In this document: positions 24,701-36,800 of the stretch, piece by piece | Numbering within the stretch: position 1 is the stretch's first letter | How the letters are laid out: each line of letters begins with the position of its first letter | Origin: Fasciolopsis buskii | Lineage: Eukaryota > Platyhelminthes > Trematoda > Plagiorchiida > Fasciolidae | NCBI GenBank assembly: GCA_008360955.1 | Contig: LUCM01007428.1 | Location: 101,572 to 165,571, forward strand | Direction of reading: 5' to 3' | DNA: 64,000 bases | Notes under the pieces: model-generated | Told to the model about the DNA's origin: nothing | Seen by the model: the letters and a program-made list of their open reading frames with translations, nothing else | Database searches by the model: none | Translations under genes and position numbers: made by a program

Positions 24701-25676
24701 TGTACGCGTTTATTAGCCCTCGCCCATCATTCAGCACCACGGTCTGAGGAATCATGATCACACGACTGGCACAATAAACTTCATAAGCGAACACATCAAG
24801 CGTGAATCGTCTGGCACATTAAACTGGCTCGATAGTCTGGGATGAACTTCGTCAGTAGGTAAAAGCAGCTGTTTCTGCCAAACAAAACTTAGAAGCCATT
24901 AAACCACAGAAACCTGCGCTGTTGCTCTCACATCGGCAGTCCGGAAACTTACCGAGTGTATTAATTATTCATCCCTGGAAATATTTTTTGACTCCGTCTA
25001 CTCTCTTCAGTTTGCGCATAGTTTTTTCAAGAGAGCATTTAGCTCCGCCTTTTATATACTCACGTCGATACCCTTTCAGCAGTTAGCATACTACCATGTC
25101 CAAGTTGGCTGATGATTTATTCCCCTGCCATTCTGTACAAGCCAGTGATGACCTCAATATTGTGTGGGTATTGAGAACACTGGTCGTTCACTTAACCTTT
25201 CCCACGGTTTTTAATTCACGTTTGCCCTACATCGCCCTGCTTCATTGTACCTTGCGTCACTCTTATCTACATAGAATTGAGTCAGTCCAGTAACTTGGTG
25301 ATGTCTTTGTGACAATCACCATCGTTTGCCACATGCTGCCATTTGGGTGTCTAACTTGCAACCTCACTCTTCACAACTTCGAAATCGCAGCGAATTCATT
25401 GGGGGGACCTGCCTTTGTGTCTTTGATCCTCATCATGTCTCATCCACCTTGATCTAATGTCACCAAAAAATCTTTCTAGTATTGTTAAATATAGATGTGG
25501 AAATGTTAGACATTGGTATCTTTTTGGTTAGTTGCGCTGAATCGATCAACACCATGTGTCCCAGAACAAAATGCTTCCTAGAAATTTGCACTCACCATCC
25601 TCCATCGTCTTTCCTACATCCTTTTCGCGGTAAAGTGCAAATAAGAATGCACATTCATTGTGAACTCTGCAAGTGC

Positions 25677-25692
25677 CTCTCTCTCTCTCTCC
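25677..25692. repeat. (CT)n tract
   Basis: Eight CT units ending in CCAG. Confidence 0.85.
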
Positions 25693-26274
25693 AGAACCTG
25701 ATTGAGTTTCAGTATTAGTCCGTTAAAAACTCATTTCTACAGAAAGTCTTCTATCTGTTAAGCACAAACCCGGTCACTTCTGAGTTACATGTAACGGTCG
25801 CATCGCGATCAGTGAATGCTTTCATTGCTGAAATGTAAGCCTGATTCTTGCACGAGTCAATGGGTTACGGCAAGCTACGGAACGAGTACATCGATTTTGC
25901 CTAATCGCCTAAAAATCGACCATCCAACAGAGCTGAACTTCAGTAAGGAATCACTCTACTTGTTTGGTATTGTAGAAGACTGTTTTTACTCCCGGAGTGC
26001 TCATATTTATTTTCACCAACTCCGAATATTCGGTAACAGGTTAGTTATAATTCCTGGTAGATGGAACATACAAATGAAGAACCTAGCGACATCAGCCACA
26101 CTCACTCTTCTTTATCCCAGTTGCGGATGTCGTTTTTCTGTATGTCTCGGAGGTCAGTGAGAAGTATCGGAGACAGCTGACAGGAGAGGACAGTTTCCTT
26201 CCGGACGCGTTAGGAAAAGTAGGGGGGATGACTTGGACACGGAAGAGAAGGGGTAGCTTTTTCCATTCTCATCC

Positions 26275-26445
26275 ACAAACAACCGAACGACCAACCTCTA
26301 CCGATTCTTACACGTTCACCTATCTATCCAACGACCCATCCACGTGTGCATGTACACACGCGCCCACGACCAACCATATTCATCTGGATTCGTCCATCTA
26401 TTTACTTATCCGGGCATCTATCCATCAACTATCCTCGTCCATTTG
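26275..26445. repeat. Degenerate CATC/TATC/CGACCAACC-rich minisatellite-like tract
   Basis: A strongly C- and T-biased strand with many imperfect CATC, TATC, CCATC and CGACCA units over about 170 bases. Its open frame is a by-product of the bias. Confidence 0.5.
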
Positions 26446-28295
26446 AATTTTCATTCATTGGCCTCAAAACTGTAGCCCGCTAATTGATAGGTGACCCTGA
26501 TCGCTCCCGGGCGTTTATGTGGTTGGGTGGGAATTCGCATTGAAGAACTCGACTTCTGTGATGCTGGTTTTCTGTTGTTTGATGGCTAGATCTGTGCCTG
26601 TTCTTATCCGTGTGCATTCGTCGAGAGCAGACTTTACATGAGTCGCGTCGGATTCCGTCGAGTGTCTCAAATTAAAAGGTTTTTCTTGATTACACTCATT
26701 GCCAGTCCAGGCACTAAAAGAATAGACATAATCAAACAAAAACTGGGATGATGATTAGTTTTAATTTCAAGGGCACAATATTGGGAGGTTTATGACCCGA
26801 ATCTTTGGTCTATGTACAACAAATCCAGGTAAGCAAACGGGAAAATAGCTTCAAGCAGCCATGCTCATTTCGGTGAACAAACGATGATAACGTGTGCCTA
26901 AGCGATCAATCAGCCTTGTTGCCGCAATTAATCGGGACAATCGGAGACCGAGAAACCGAGAAATGAACAAATAAAAAATTACTGCGGGATTTCGAATTCG
27001 TTACCCTGGCGGTGCGTTTGGACACCCGCTCTATATTGTCTAAAGTATTTGAACAGAAAATCCCACAATAAACAAATAGTATACAACAATTCATTGCAGG
27101 CGATATAAAAATTCTCGTCTAACAAAACTGTATCATATTTTGGTTTTAAGGTCACTATGTAAATGCTCAACCCTTTCTGACTACCTGCCAAAACCTACTT
27201 GTAGATCTGAGGCAAAATCTCGAAATTTGAACAAGTAATCACAGTTTCATTGGCGACGAATTGTTTACACACTATTCCGTATAATTCTGATATAGTTCCA
27301 AAATATTGTGAGAAAAGTTGTGGCGCATATATCATCATTTGTTTCTTATTTCTGACATTTCGGTATCCACAATCAATACCGTTTGTTTATTGTGTGATTA
27401 CTAAAGGAGATGCTCGATTGGTCAATGCAGTTTAACTTGTGTTTGCTTAACCCCATAATGGAGCACACAATCTCACATTTGCAATTTGGAGTAATCTTCT
27501 TCTGTCCGTTTAGTGAGACGATATTGCATGCATATTATTGTTTTCCGGAGATTCACATGACACAGGTCTTTCAGTCATCATTTGCTTTAGGTAACATGTT
27601 GGCAACAATTGTTACTGGTCCAAGATCTTGTTTACAAATGATTTCGACTGATTCGGTTTCAGACAACTGGTGTAGTTCACCATCCTCATGAGCGTCCAAA
27701 CAGAGGTACTTGGGATAGTCTGTTACTATATGGTCAACTCGTCTGTTGCAAATTCATTGATTTTGGTGCCAGCCTCATTTGCATCGCATTTCATGGACTG
27801 ATAATTTGATTTTAACCCACTACTTGACACAATAACCATTGGTCTTCTTCATGTAGCAAAGTCATTCGTAATCAAAACGGTGGAGATTGAAGTTTTCAGT
27901 ATAATCAACTATCAAATTTTGCTGCTCATGTACGAATGCAAATGGAAATATTCTTTAAACGACGAACCGCACAACTAGACCCCTTCGACTCTATAGTTAT
28001 GACTGAATAACTTTTTCCGGACCTCCGAATGATAGATTTTCCTTCCTTCCGAATAATAGCAGAAATAAACGTACCATACCGCACTTGCGGAGGGTCGCTT
28101 TTCTACGATATGGTTGGAGCATGAGTACAGTGGAAGGAACGTGTCCCATAACTAGGGCCTACTACAGTGGGATGAGGAGTTAACCGGTATCCTTGATCCC
28201 GAAACTTGGAGTGACATAGAACCACATAAGGTCTTACCAGGTCAGATAAGGTAACATGCCAGATGACAGCACGTTTCCGTCCACCACCAGACTGA

Positions 28296-28375
28296 ACGAC
28301 AGATTTGGGATTCGAACCTCTGACTCTTTCGGTGACAGATGCTTAATCCACCCGATCATCATCGGTCGTTTGCTT
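28296..28375 (-). mobile_element. tRNA-derived SINE-like fragment
   Basis: On the minus strand a strong B box, AGAGGTTCGAATCCC (plus 28307-28321), lies about 35 bases after a D-arm-like GGGTGGATTAAGC (plus 28341-28353), the spacing of a tRNA promoter. The anticodon region is unpaired. The plus-strand stretch just left (ACTGAACGACAGA) recurs at 17370-17385, suggesting a shared SINE body, though that match is short. Confidence 0.5.
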
Positions 28376-29782
28376 TATACGAGATCAGCTCTGCCTTTCA
28401 AAAGCACATATGTTCATAATGCTATTTATGACTGTATCAGTTTTCTATTCTCTGTCCAGGTACAGGTTCTCATAATCGTTGAAGTGATACATAGGGTTCT
28501 CACTGAAAACCCGAGTGTTGAAGACTTCTCAATTTGGAATGTATTGCTTGTAATTTGGATCATCCGTATTGAGTAAGTAAGTATTGTGTAAGCAATTAAG
28601 GTGTGCGGCTTGTTACTTTGATGCGCCTCATTCATTTTCGCCATTACTAATCAGAATTGGTGATTTGTCATTCAATAAGTTGGGATATTGCGGTCTTACT
28701 GAATCAGCCGTCACTCACATAACACTGACCGCGCTTGTATGAAGTAGCTTCACGCTAAAGGGTGATTGGTAGGCGTCTACTCAGGCACCGAAACGAACAA
28801 AATATCGAGTACAAATTGCTTTTCGTTAAACGACACTCCGGTACACTGAATCAAGAGTGGGAGCATGCGATGAGAACATTAAATCACCAGTTTTTTAGCC
28901 CCTCACTCGTGCTTACTTGCATGATATCCATTCCGGGTTAGTCCTTTGAAACAAGCCGGTGTCTGCTACGGTGATTATGAGTTCGTGCATGATACGGGTA
29001 CACGAAGTTTTGAGAAAAAAACAATAGTGACAGTTCTCAGGCTTGCAGACTGTAACCCTAAAATCACAAAGCATCGTAACCCTGGCAGAACACCACATCA
29101 TGGCCATGTTTAGAATCTGTCACACTGGATGCCCAGAATCACAGAGCCGCTAAATAATTGTCAAAACGGTACAAGAAAAACCGATTTGGAAAACTGTTAT
29201 TAACACTAAATATTTTGCTCTCGGTAAATCGTACATAAAAATTGAGTAACTTGTCTGACATAGAAACCTTATCCACTGTAAACCTATTGAATGAAGAAGC
29301 AACCCACCAGAATCAGGAGTATACCGCAGGACGTTCCGATGTGGCCGTGCTGCGATATCAGTGTGACCATCAATGGTCAAAATAAGTGAATCATCAAAAT
29401 TTCGGAATGAATTTGCAGAATCATTTTAGGTTCGACAGGATTAATCATAGTCACACCTACTTGAAGACTGATTCATTCACTGGGTCATTGATCACTAATT
29501 ACTAGATCCACGCATGTGATAGGTAGAATGATGTCCTTGAGCGAAAAATTCCGTTCACTTTTGATTTTAAAACTGTTCTGCGTAACAAAATCTTTCGTAT
29601 TACGAGTACAAAAATGATAAAGGCTCAACCACCTAGCAATAGACCACTACTAAATCCGCATGGAATGTTCAATTAGTTACTCACAAGTACACCTCATGCT
29701 GAATGGACCGTTTTTTGTACATTCTGTTGGTTTAAAATGGATACTTTAGTGAACATAGTTTCTTTCCAGAAATCATCGTCGA

Positions 29783-29862
29783 GGGTCGAACAGATAAGGT
29801 CCTGAAGTTTGGACATGAAGGTCGTGGGTTCGACTCATCACCGGTTTGGTTTAGCCGGTGCC
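29783..29862 (+). mobile_element. tRNA-Arg-like SINE head, family C, copy 2, with terminal hairpin
   Basis: Plus-strand sequence AACAGATAAGGTCCTGAAG...TTTGGACATGAAGGTCG...GGTTCGACTC follows the same order and spacing as the minus-strand unit at 3404-3477 (ACGGATAAGGTCGTGGCG...TTCGGACGTGAAGGTCG...GGTTCGAATTC). The B box is well kept at 29828-29838. It ends in CACCGG (29841-29846) and CCGGTG (29857-29862), a perfect 6-bp hairpin with a 10-nt loop. Confidence 0.6.
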
Positions 29863-31964
29863 AGTGGACTGTGAACTCCATAATTCACTAAGGAAATCAT
29901 GTGTCAGATGGGTGAAAATTCTTTCCTTTGATCTTAGGTAACGGCGTTCGACTTTTCCAGGTCGGAATTGTGCCAATGTATTCTCAAGTGTACTTTGGTT
30001 GGCTTTTTTATACAAACTAAAAAAATAGAAGACCGACAATCTTTTTATTTCTGTTAACCAGGTAGTTGTGAACTGGTACCCACAAATCAAACGTGCACAA
30101 AGTAAGAAAGCTCCAGCTGAAGTTGAGCTCTAATGATTGATACGGTATTACATTCTTCGTTCAAACTGTGGTTGAAAATACTCAACAAAGCTCAGCTGGG
30201 TATTAGTTCTCAAATAATCAATTTCGGCTGCTCAAACCAAGACAGACAATACAAAGATGATAAGGCCTCTAAAATCGAAAAGTATTTTCTTATCCTTTAT
30301 GTAAATGTGCAGTCTTCTTTTGTGACACTAACTGTGCATGGATAGAACGACGTAGTAAATGAATCCAGACCGAAAAAATTCAAGTCTTGTGGATAAAACG
30401 ATTCACGAAGATAATTTTGTCATTGTTTCAAAAATCATTATCACATCAATATTAGCAGTAGTAGAGTTAATTCACCAACACTTTGGCTGCCCTTTCCCAA
30501 GTAGGTTTTTGACCGGGCCGTTTGGTCACAGAAATAACTTGATAAAGTTTACCTACGATAAACATAATGCAGACCAGTTGAACTTACGACTGACTTTGGA
30601 ATAATGACGCATATAAAAAAGCCTATTGGTTGTTTACTATGATTTTTGGCTTCCTCGTCTAATGCGTAGCAAAGTGTGCTGATCATGCGCTTCATTGGCT
30701 AAAAAGGACTAGGTGGTTTTTAATTTTTATCGGATGTGTTCCGCTGTATGTAATACAAAAACCAATATAAAAGAAAACAGATTTGCACAGTTACTTTGTC
30801 GAGGTTTTATGAACCATCGCTTGATCACGTATTAGAGAATTATGAAAACACATGTATTCCATATTCATCTCTCGTGACCACCGACAACACTTCAGCTAGT
30901 TGTTGCATAAGTACTCTTCTGCGAATGCATTTGGTATTCAGGACAATCTTTGTCGGTTTGAATACAATGATTTGTACAGACCACCATGCCATCTGACGGT
31001 GCATTCTAGTTCAGATTTATAAGTCGAGTAGTTGAAGAATTGTTGGAGGCCTGCCCACTTTACTGTTTGATGCTCGTCGATTTTTAACTGGAAACTTCAC
31101 ACTCGGGAACAATAGTCTACTTTACGAGGATTTTCTCGCTGTTTATTGAATGAAAAATTGGCGATCAAGCTGAACGACTGAACAGAAGTTAGGGTCATGG
31201 AAAAACTTACTTTTCTGTCTATCATCCACTTTTTTTAACCGTCACATGGTTTTACTGCCTTACGTGACAGGAATGATCGGTATTTTACCATCAAGATATA
31301 GCCCTTGCTTCGAACACATTTAATCGCCCGATTTTGGTGTAAAATTCAAATCTGAAGCATTCAGTTCCCATGACAAAAGGTACTGACTGAAATGAGTGAT
31401 TGAACCACTTCAGTTCGGAGTTAATTTTTTCCTCAGCAAGCTGTTCTATAAACCTTTTCCAATTGGGTACATTCGCACACATGCACATACAAACACAACG
31501 CCACGAAATCACGTCTGATTTTAGTCCCGGATAAACAAGTAGCCATGTATTCGTAAATATTTACCCATCCATCACGCATGACTTTTAACCGTTGTCTTTT
31601 TACTCGAATGTTTCACGTGCACTGCGTCTAGCGTGCCTCGATTAACTTCAGCGTTCGTACGAAACGTAAAAACGTCTACACGATTGAAGGAGCGAATGTA
31701 TAGTCTCCGATGCTCTAGTAGTGTTTCATTTTTCTCCAAGGTATTTTGTATTCTGTCAAAAATAGCACAAATCAGCTGCCCTAGCAGTTGACCGACTTGT
31801 TGTGCATAAAAAATCGAAATCGGTCTGCCACTCACGCATGCTAATAAGGAGCATAACGGCTGCCTCGGTCTTGTAGAACACACTAGTAAGTGTCATTAGA
31901 ATTTCTCTTACCATCATCAGGCGAAAGACGATAAAATATGATATCATTACCAAAATAGTATTTA

Positions 31965-32020
31965 CATCCATAACAATAATAATATTAGTATTATTAGTAA
32001 TAGTACTGATAATGTTTGTC
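31965..32020. repeat. Degenerate AAT/ATT trinucleotide tract
   Basis: AATAATAATATTAG followed by ATTATTAGTAATAGTA: alternating AAT and AGT units that also form short palindromes. Confidence 0.65.
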
Positions 32021-32834
32021 TCGTAGGCAGTGGTGATAGCATAGTTGCTATTATTACAATGAACATTTCCGGATTTCTTACGGTCACTGAATTAGTCAAG
32101 GGTACGGGTGAGTTGTTAACGGTAAGCACATCTGAATTCGATTTAGGCGGTTTACATTACACCAGAAATGTTATTTATGCTTGATTATCCCAGGAGCCAT
32201 TATACCAGGACGATTACAAATACGTACACATATAACTATCTGGTTCGGAGTTGAAAATTATATTTCCCATATGTCCGGTCCTGAAGTTGCTCAATTTTCC
32301 GAGTTTGTCCAAGGTGAGTTGTGAGTTCCACACCTGATTCACACTGTTTCGCTCGTGTTTGGACATCTCATCTGAGGGGACCATTGCTTACTTCCATGAA
32401 GACCATCAAAGTTGAATACTTGGAGTGATGACGAAACATTTGGTCCCTGTCAGGGATCAATAAACATGAACCTCAGATGAGACCAACAAAATTTTTCAAA
32501 GTTAGTTCAAATTTTCGCCGCGCCTACCAAACCGATAAATCATCACAAAATGGCCAATAACGGCTTTGATTTTGTGGAACACGACGGTACTTCAATGAGC
32601 ATCCCGTGGTTTTTAGTGCTCCCGAATTAGAGGATAGAAGTCAGTGCCTGGCATACTTCATCATGTCAATTCATTCGTCTATAATACCCTGTGGTTTGAA
32701 GAGATTGGTAATTTAACCATTGTCTGCCGTTCCGTTAGTTCACAGATTTTCCCCCCTTTATACACTGGAGGAATTGACACTCACATTTAGAACATAAGGA
32801 GTGCGTGTAGTAGCTGATTATCAGTGAAAACATA

Positions 32835-32890
32835 ATTAGTAATAATAATAGTAGGAATAGTGATAGTTGAATAGTAGTTTAACAGTAGTC
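32835..32890. repeat. Degenerate AAT/AGT tract
   Basis: AATAATAATAGTAGG and related units; weaker than at 24.7 kb. Confidence 0.5.
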
Positions 32891-33846
32891 CGTAAGTAAT
32901 CTTTGCTGAGCTTGAAAAGCAAACTGCATAAGACCAAAAAAACGAAAATTGAGAAGCCCATGTTTTGCGAGACTGTGGAAAATCAGCACTGACAGTGATA
33001 ATCAGCGAATCACCCGTCAGAAAATGATATGTAGTGCTTGATGTTTAAACATTTCACTGCAATAACATGAAAACGATTGTGTAAATCCTTTGTTCACTTA
33101 GTCAAAAATATCGAATGTGCTCATATGTGGGGATTTCCCTGGGAAACAACGAAATTTAGGTGATATCTTTATAAGTTGGATATCTTTCACAGTACAACAA
33201 TTCACATAGCAATGGTAACGGCGCACATAGTGACAGAACGAGTCGGGGGCATGTAGCGAACTTCCAAACCCATTACGAATAGGTTGGTTCAAGCTGATGA
33301 CAGTCATCACTGCTGGAGTTTGGGACCATTTAGCAATCCGGGGCATAGCTCGAATCAGATACACGTTTGACTTTGTGTATTTACACTCTGAAACTACACA
33401 AACGTGGCTCGGAGCTCTGTGAATCAGATCGGGTAGCTCGATTTTACGGACACAGAGGAAGCAAACACAAGCAATCCGCTTGACAATGAAATAACTGGTA
33501 TTGTGGTAATGTGTGAAGTTGAATATACCCACTTGGAATTGTTCATTCACTACGACTGTAACCGGTTTTCAAAACCAAATCCGTGCATACGATAAATGTC
33601 TAAATATCTCACAAGGGAGAATGGGAGAACGGTAAAGGAAATGTTATGATCTCCAACCGTTTTTCCTCTTCCCATTCTGATGTCGAAATGCATCACTCGG
33701 TTTGTTAATTTATCATGCAAGGTTTACGCTTTGATGCGCAGCAAAAAAAAACAACGCGAAACAGACATCCGTCCAGGGCTGTCTGGCCTGCTTTATCGAA
33801 AAGCTCACGTTTGACGACAGATGCATGAAAGTGCACAGACGAGTAG

Positions 33847-33893
33847 AAAGACAGACAGACAGATAAACAAACAGACAGACAGACAAACGGCAA
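33847..33893. repeat. (ACAG)n microsatellite
   Basis: Two blocks of ACAG units separated by an ATAAACAA variant. On the minus strand it gives a VCLSVCLS-type translation, which explains the open frames there. Confidence 0.9.
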
Positions 33894-36800
33894 AACCGAT
33901 GCTCATGCACACCGGTGTACCGCAGCAACTCTAATTCGCGTAAAAATAAACAGAATAATGTGGGCGCACTCAATTTTTAAAGTCCTCTTGCCACGTAAAC
34001 ATTCTACGATAATCCGTTTTTGGCTAAACACTGTAAATCGTTCTAAAAAAATATCTGGAAGTGGACCTAGCTGTTCGAGGACATTTATCAGGAAAAACTG
34101 GAAAATTTTCTGCTGAAATTATCCTAGCCCTCGGGGGACTTTTGGCGGGTCACTTATTTTTTAACCTAAAGGGCTTCTGTTTTTTTACGACGTTTGTTCG
34201 GCTGTCCAACCGATTCCGCATGCCGGACGGTATCCTCACACTATCGTGAATCGATCGGTTAGTTAGACAATCTACCGATCACAAAACAGCAGTGCAACCG
34301 GAGTGACGAAGCATATATGAACACTGTAGTGAACAGAAAATACGAAACAGAATCAAGCAAGCGAGGAAGAATGTGGTCCGACACAATAGGCTTGATCCAG
34401 TAGTCTGAGTGACAGGCACAAGAAACAAGAGCTGATCTCAAAATATTCTGCCGGTAAGCAGATATGATTCGTCAGCTCACAAATGAGAATGAAATGGGAT
34501 TAATGCGCAGCACAATATTTTGCTTAATACGTACAACTATTTTGTACATCATTTCCAAACAAATTACAGTAATCTGACAATCGAGGCTTGAGGTAGTGTC
34601 TATCCAATCAAGGGTTCTGTTTCTGTTTCTATATGTGTGCGCGTTTGATGCGGTTCGGCATTGAGAGGTCTGCATTCCTATTCCCATATCTGGTAGGAGT
34701 CCTACAGAACGAGTTGAGTATTGCTGAAAAGGAAATACGAAATTATTTTGCCAGGCAGTTGTTGAAATTTTCCCTTGGATTACTTAGGTCCGGTAAGGAT
34801 GTGAAAGTCGGCGAACAACAATGAATTTACATCACACTCCGAGTAAGATCATGCTGTCCGTAGATTATTTCTAACGTCTGCTACGAAGAAATCGCTCATT
34901 ACTCGACTCTACTGTTTACGGGAACTCATTGCTGTTTCGAATGACATGTGGCGGCGATTAGACTTTGCAGTGAGTGGGATAAGTTGTTAACCAACTGCTT
35001 TGGGGGAATCTCAGGTTCATCTGGCGATTTTGATGTTCTGTTGTCAACTGTTCAGCCTGGGTTGCATTCAATCTCGAGTACGGTGAAAGTGCACCATCCA
35101 CGCTCATGGATAGGAAGGTACGGGAATATTTCCGCCATGACATTCTACGATTAGCAGATAGTCGAAACTCTGTTGGCCTATTATATCTCCAAAACTGGAA
35201 GCCGCCAGTCGGTGTGGTTCCCATTGAATTGGAGACTGTGCAACACTGGATATTCGCATATTTAATTTGCATTCAGAAGCATGCATAATAGATACATGGT
35301 AGGGGCATTAACCTGGCAACCGGTAGGTTCCGGATTCTTTTTCAACTGGCGAATGAGTAGTAATCAAGTAGATTTCCCTTTCTTTAAGGCTCGTCGTGCC
35401 TTCCAAAGATTAGTGGGCAGTGATAACGTATGGAGAATTATTTCCAGGTCGGATTAAATCTTATTCTAAAGTCGGAGGGCTCAAGTATCCAAAAGACTGA
35501 GTCCTTCATAATCCCGTCTGCAGACTGCCTACTGTATTCCGTGTCTTTAAATGAATTGCCCATCAAAGTATGTGGCTTAAGTTGGGAAAAATGTTTACTC
35601 GAATCCAGTTCATCTTTTGCATGAAGATTTATCGACGTACCGTTCTGGTACTTCCAAACGTAACGCAAAAATTCCTTGCACGACAGGCGTCCTTAGAAAT
35701 CTGAAGCTCGTATGAACTGAAGTTTTAAATAAATTTCGATGTTGTATTGAGATGATTACTTCTGTTTTTGGCTAACTTTCAAACACTTGAATAGAGACCC
35801 ATCCGCACGAATACAATCCCCGTCTGATAACACCTGATCTATTAGAATCTCACGTCCTCTGAAGAAAGGATCCAACTTCCTAGAGCCGTGGGTTAGGGAA
35901 ACCAAGTGAGTTAGTGTTTGAGTCACTCACTTCTCCACATCTAATGGGGAGACCCAATTAACTCTGCTGACAAACAGATCAAGGGATGACTCAGTAAGGA
36001 TCGTCTAACTGGATGGTTATCACGTTGTGCTCAAACCGATTCTCAGTTCTCAAATATTTTCCAATCCCACTCAGTTGAGGATCTTATGCATTTATTCGGT
36101 TCACTGGTTGGCGAAGGAATATGGTTGTGATTAATCAGTTTTCTTACAAGACACGTTTCTCCGTTGCTCAGCAGCTGCGGACCTTCGTGCCACAGTCCCT
36201 GGCTATCGTTTAGAAGCTTCTGGGTACTGTTTAGTAGTCGGTAGTGGTCTTTATGTTGTCTTTGGTTGTTACCAGCAGCCATGATGTGGGTTGGAATAGA
36301 CACACTTGTGTGCAGTACGTATCACATTTGAGCACATCGCCAGTGAATGGTACAACCCGGCAGCTTGACTTGATAGGGTAGCGTAAATTTCTCCAGCAGT
36401 CGTGAATTCGTAAATGGGCTAATTCAAGCCAGATAGCTGGTGTTAAAAAACAACCCGAGGCAAATACATAATGGACCTAGGTTACGCTAAAGGACAGAGA
36501 GATCTGCAGATTAGCAAGATGGTAAGTTGAGTCGGATTTCATTTCAAAGCCTCGTAAACTGGTCACGCCGAATGCAATTCATTGAGGCCAATTTATCTTT
36601 CAAATCAGGCAATGCTTCTAATGACCGTCCAGTTCGGTTGATTATTTTGGTCATCGTAATAGTCTGAACATTGTTCTGCAGGGAACTGAAAACTGGAAAT
36701 TGTCAAAAGGGGCGAGCATGTGACTTCCTTCTGTCAACATCAGGTTCTACTAGTCACAGCTTGTGTAGATTTGTCCATTGATGGTGTGTGCGATAATAAG

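Larger units (their letters stand above)
24701..28295. other. Non-coding stretch
   Basis: Only the CT tract, the CATC-rich tract and chance frames (longest 114 codons at 25816-26160, no motifs). Confidence 0.5.
29863..33846. other. Non-coding stretch
   Basis: It holds a 103-codon minus-strand frame (31572-31883) with protein-like composition but no motif I recognise, and a 150-codon minus-strand frame (33098-33550). Both are within chance expectation. Trinucleotide tracts lie at 31965 and 32835. Confidence 0.5.

Noticed and set aside
31572..31883. 103-codon minus-strand frame with protein-like composition (possible exon)
   Set aside because: I recognise no family and cannot confirm splice sites. 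Frames of this length are common by chance here. A protein search would decide.
33098..33550. 150-codon minus-strand open frame
   Set aside because: With about 6% stop codons at this composition, roughly one frame of this length is expected by chance in six frames of 64 kb. It has no motif, repeat or splice context that I recognise.
33705..33973. Cysteine-rich minus-strand frames
   Set aside because: They are translations of the ACAG microsatellite.
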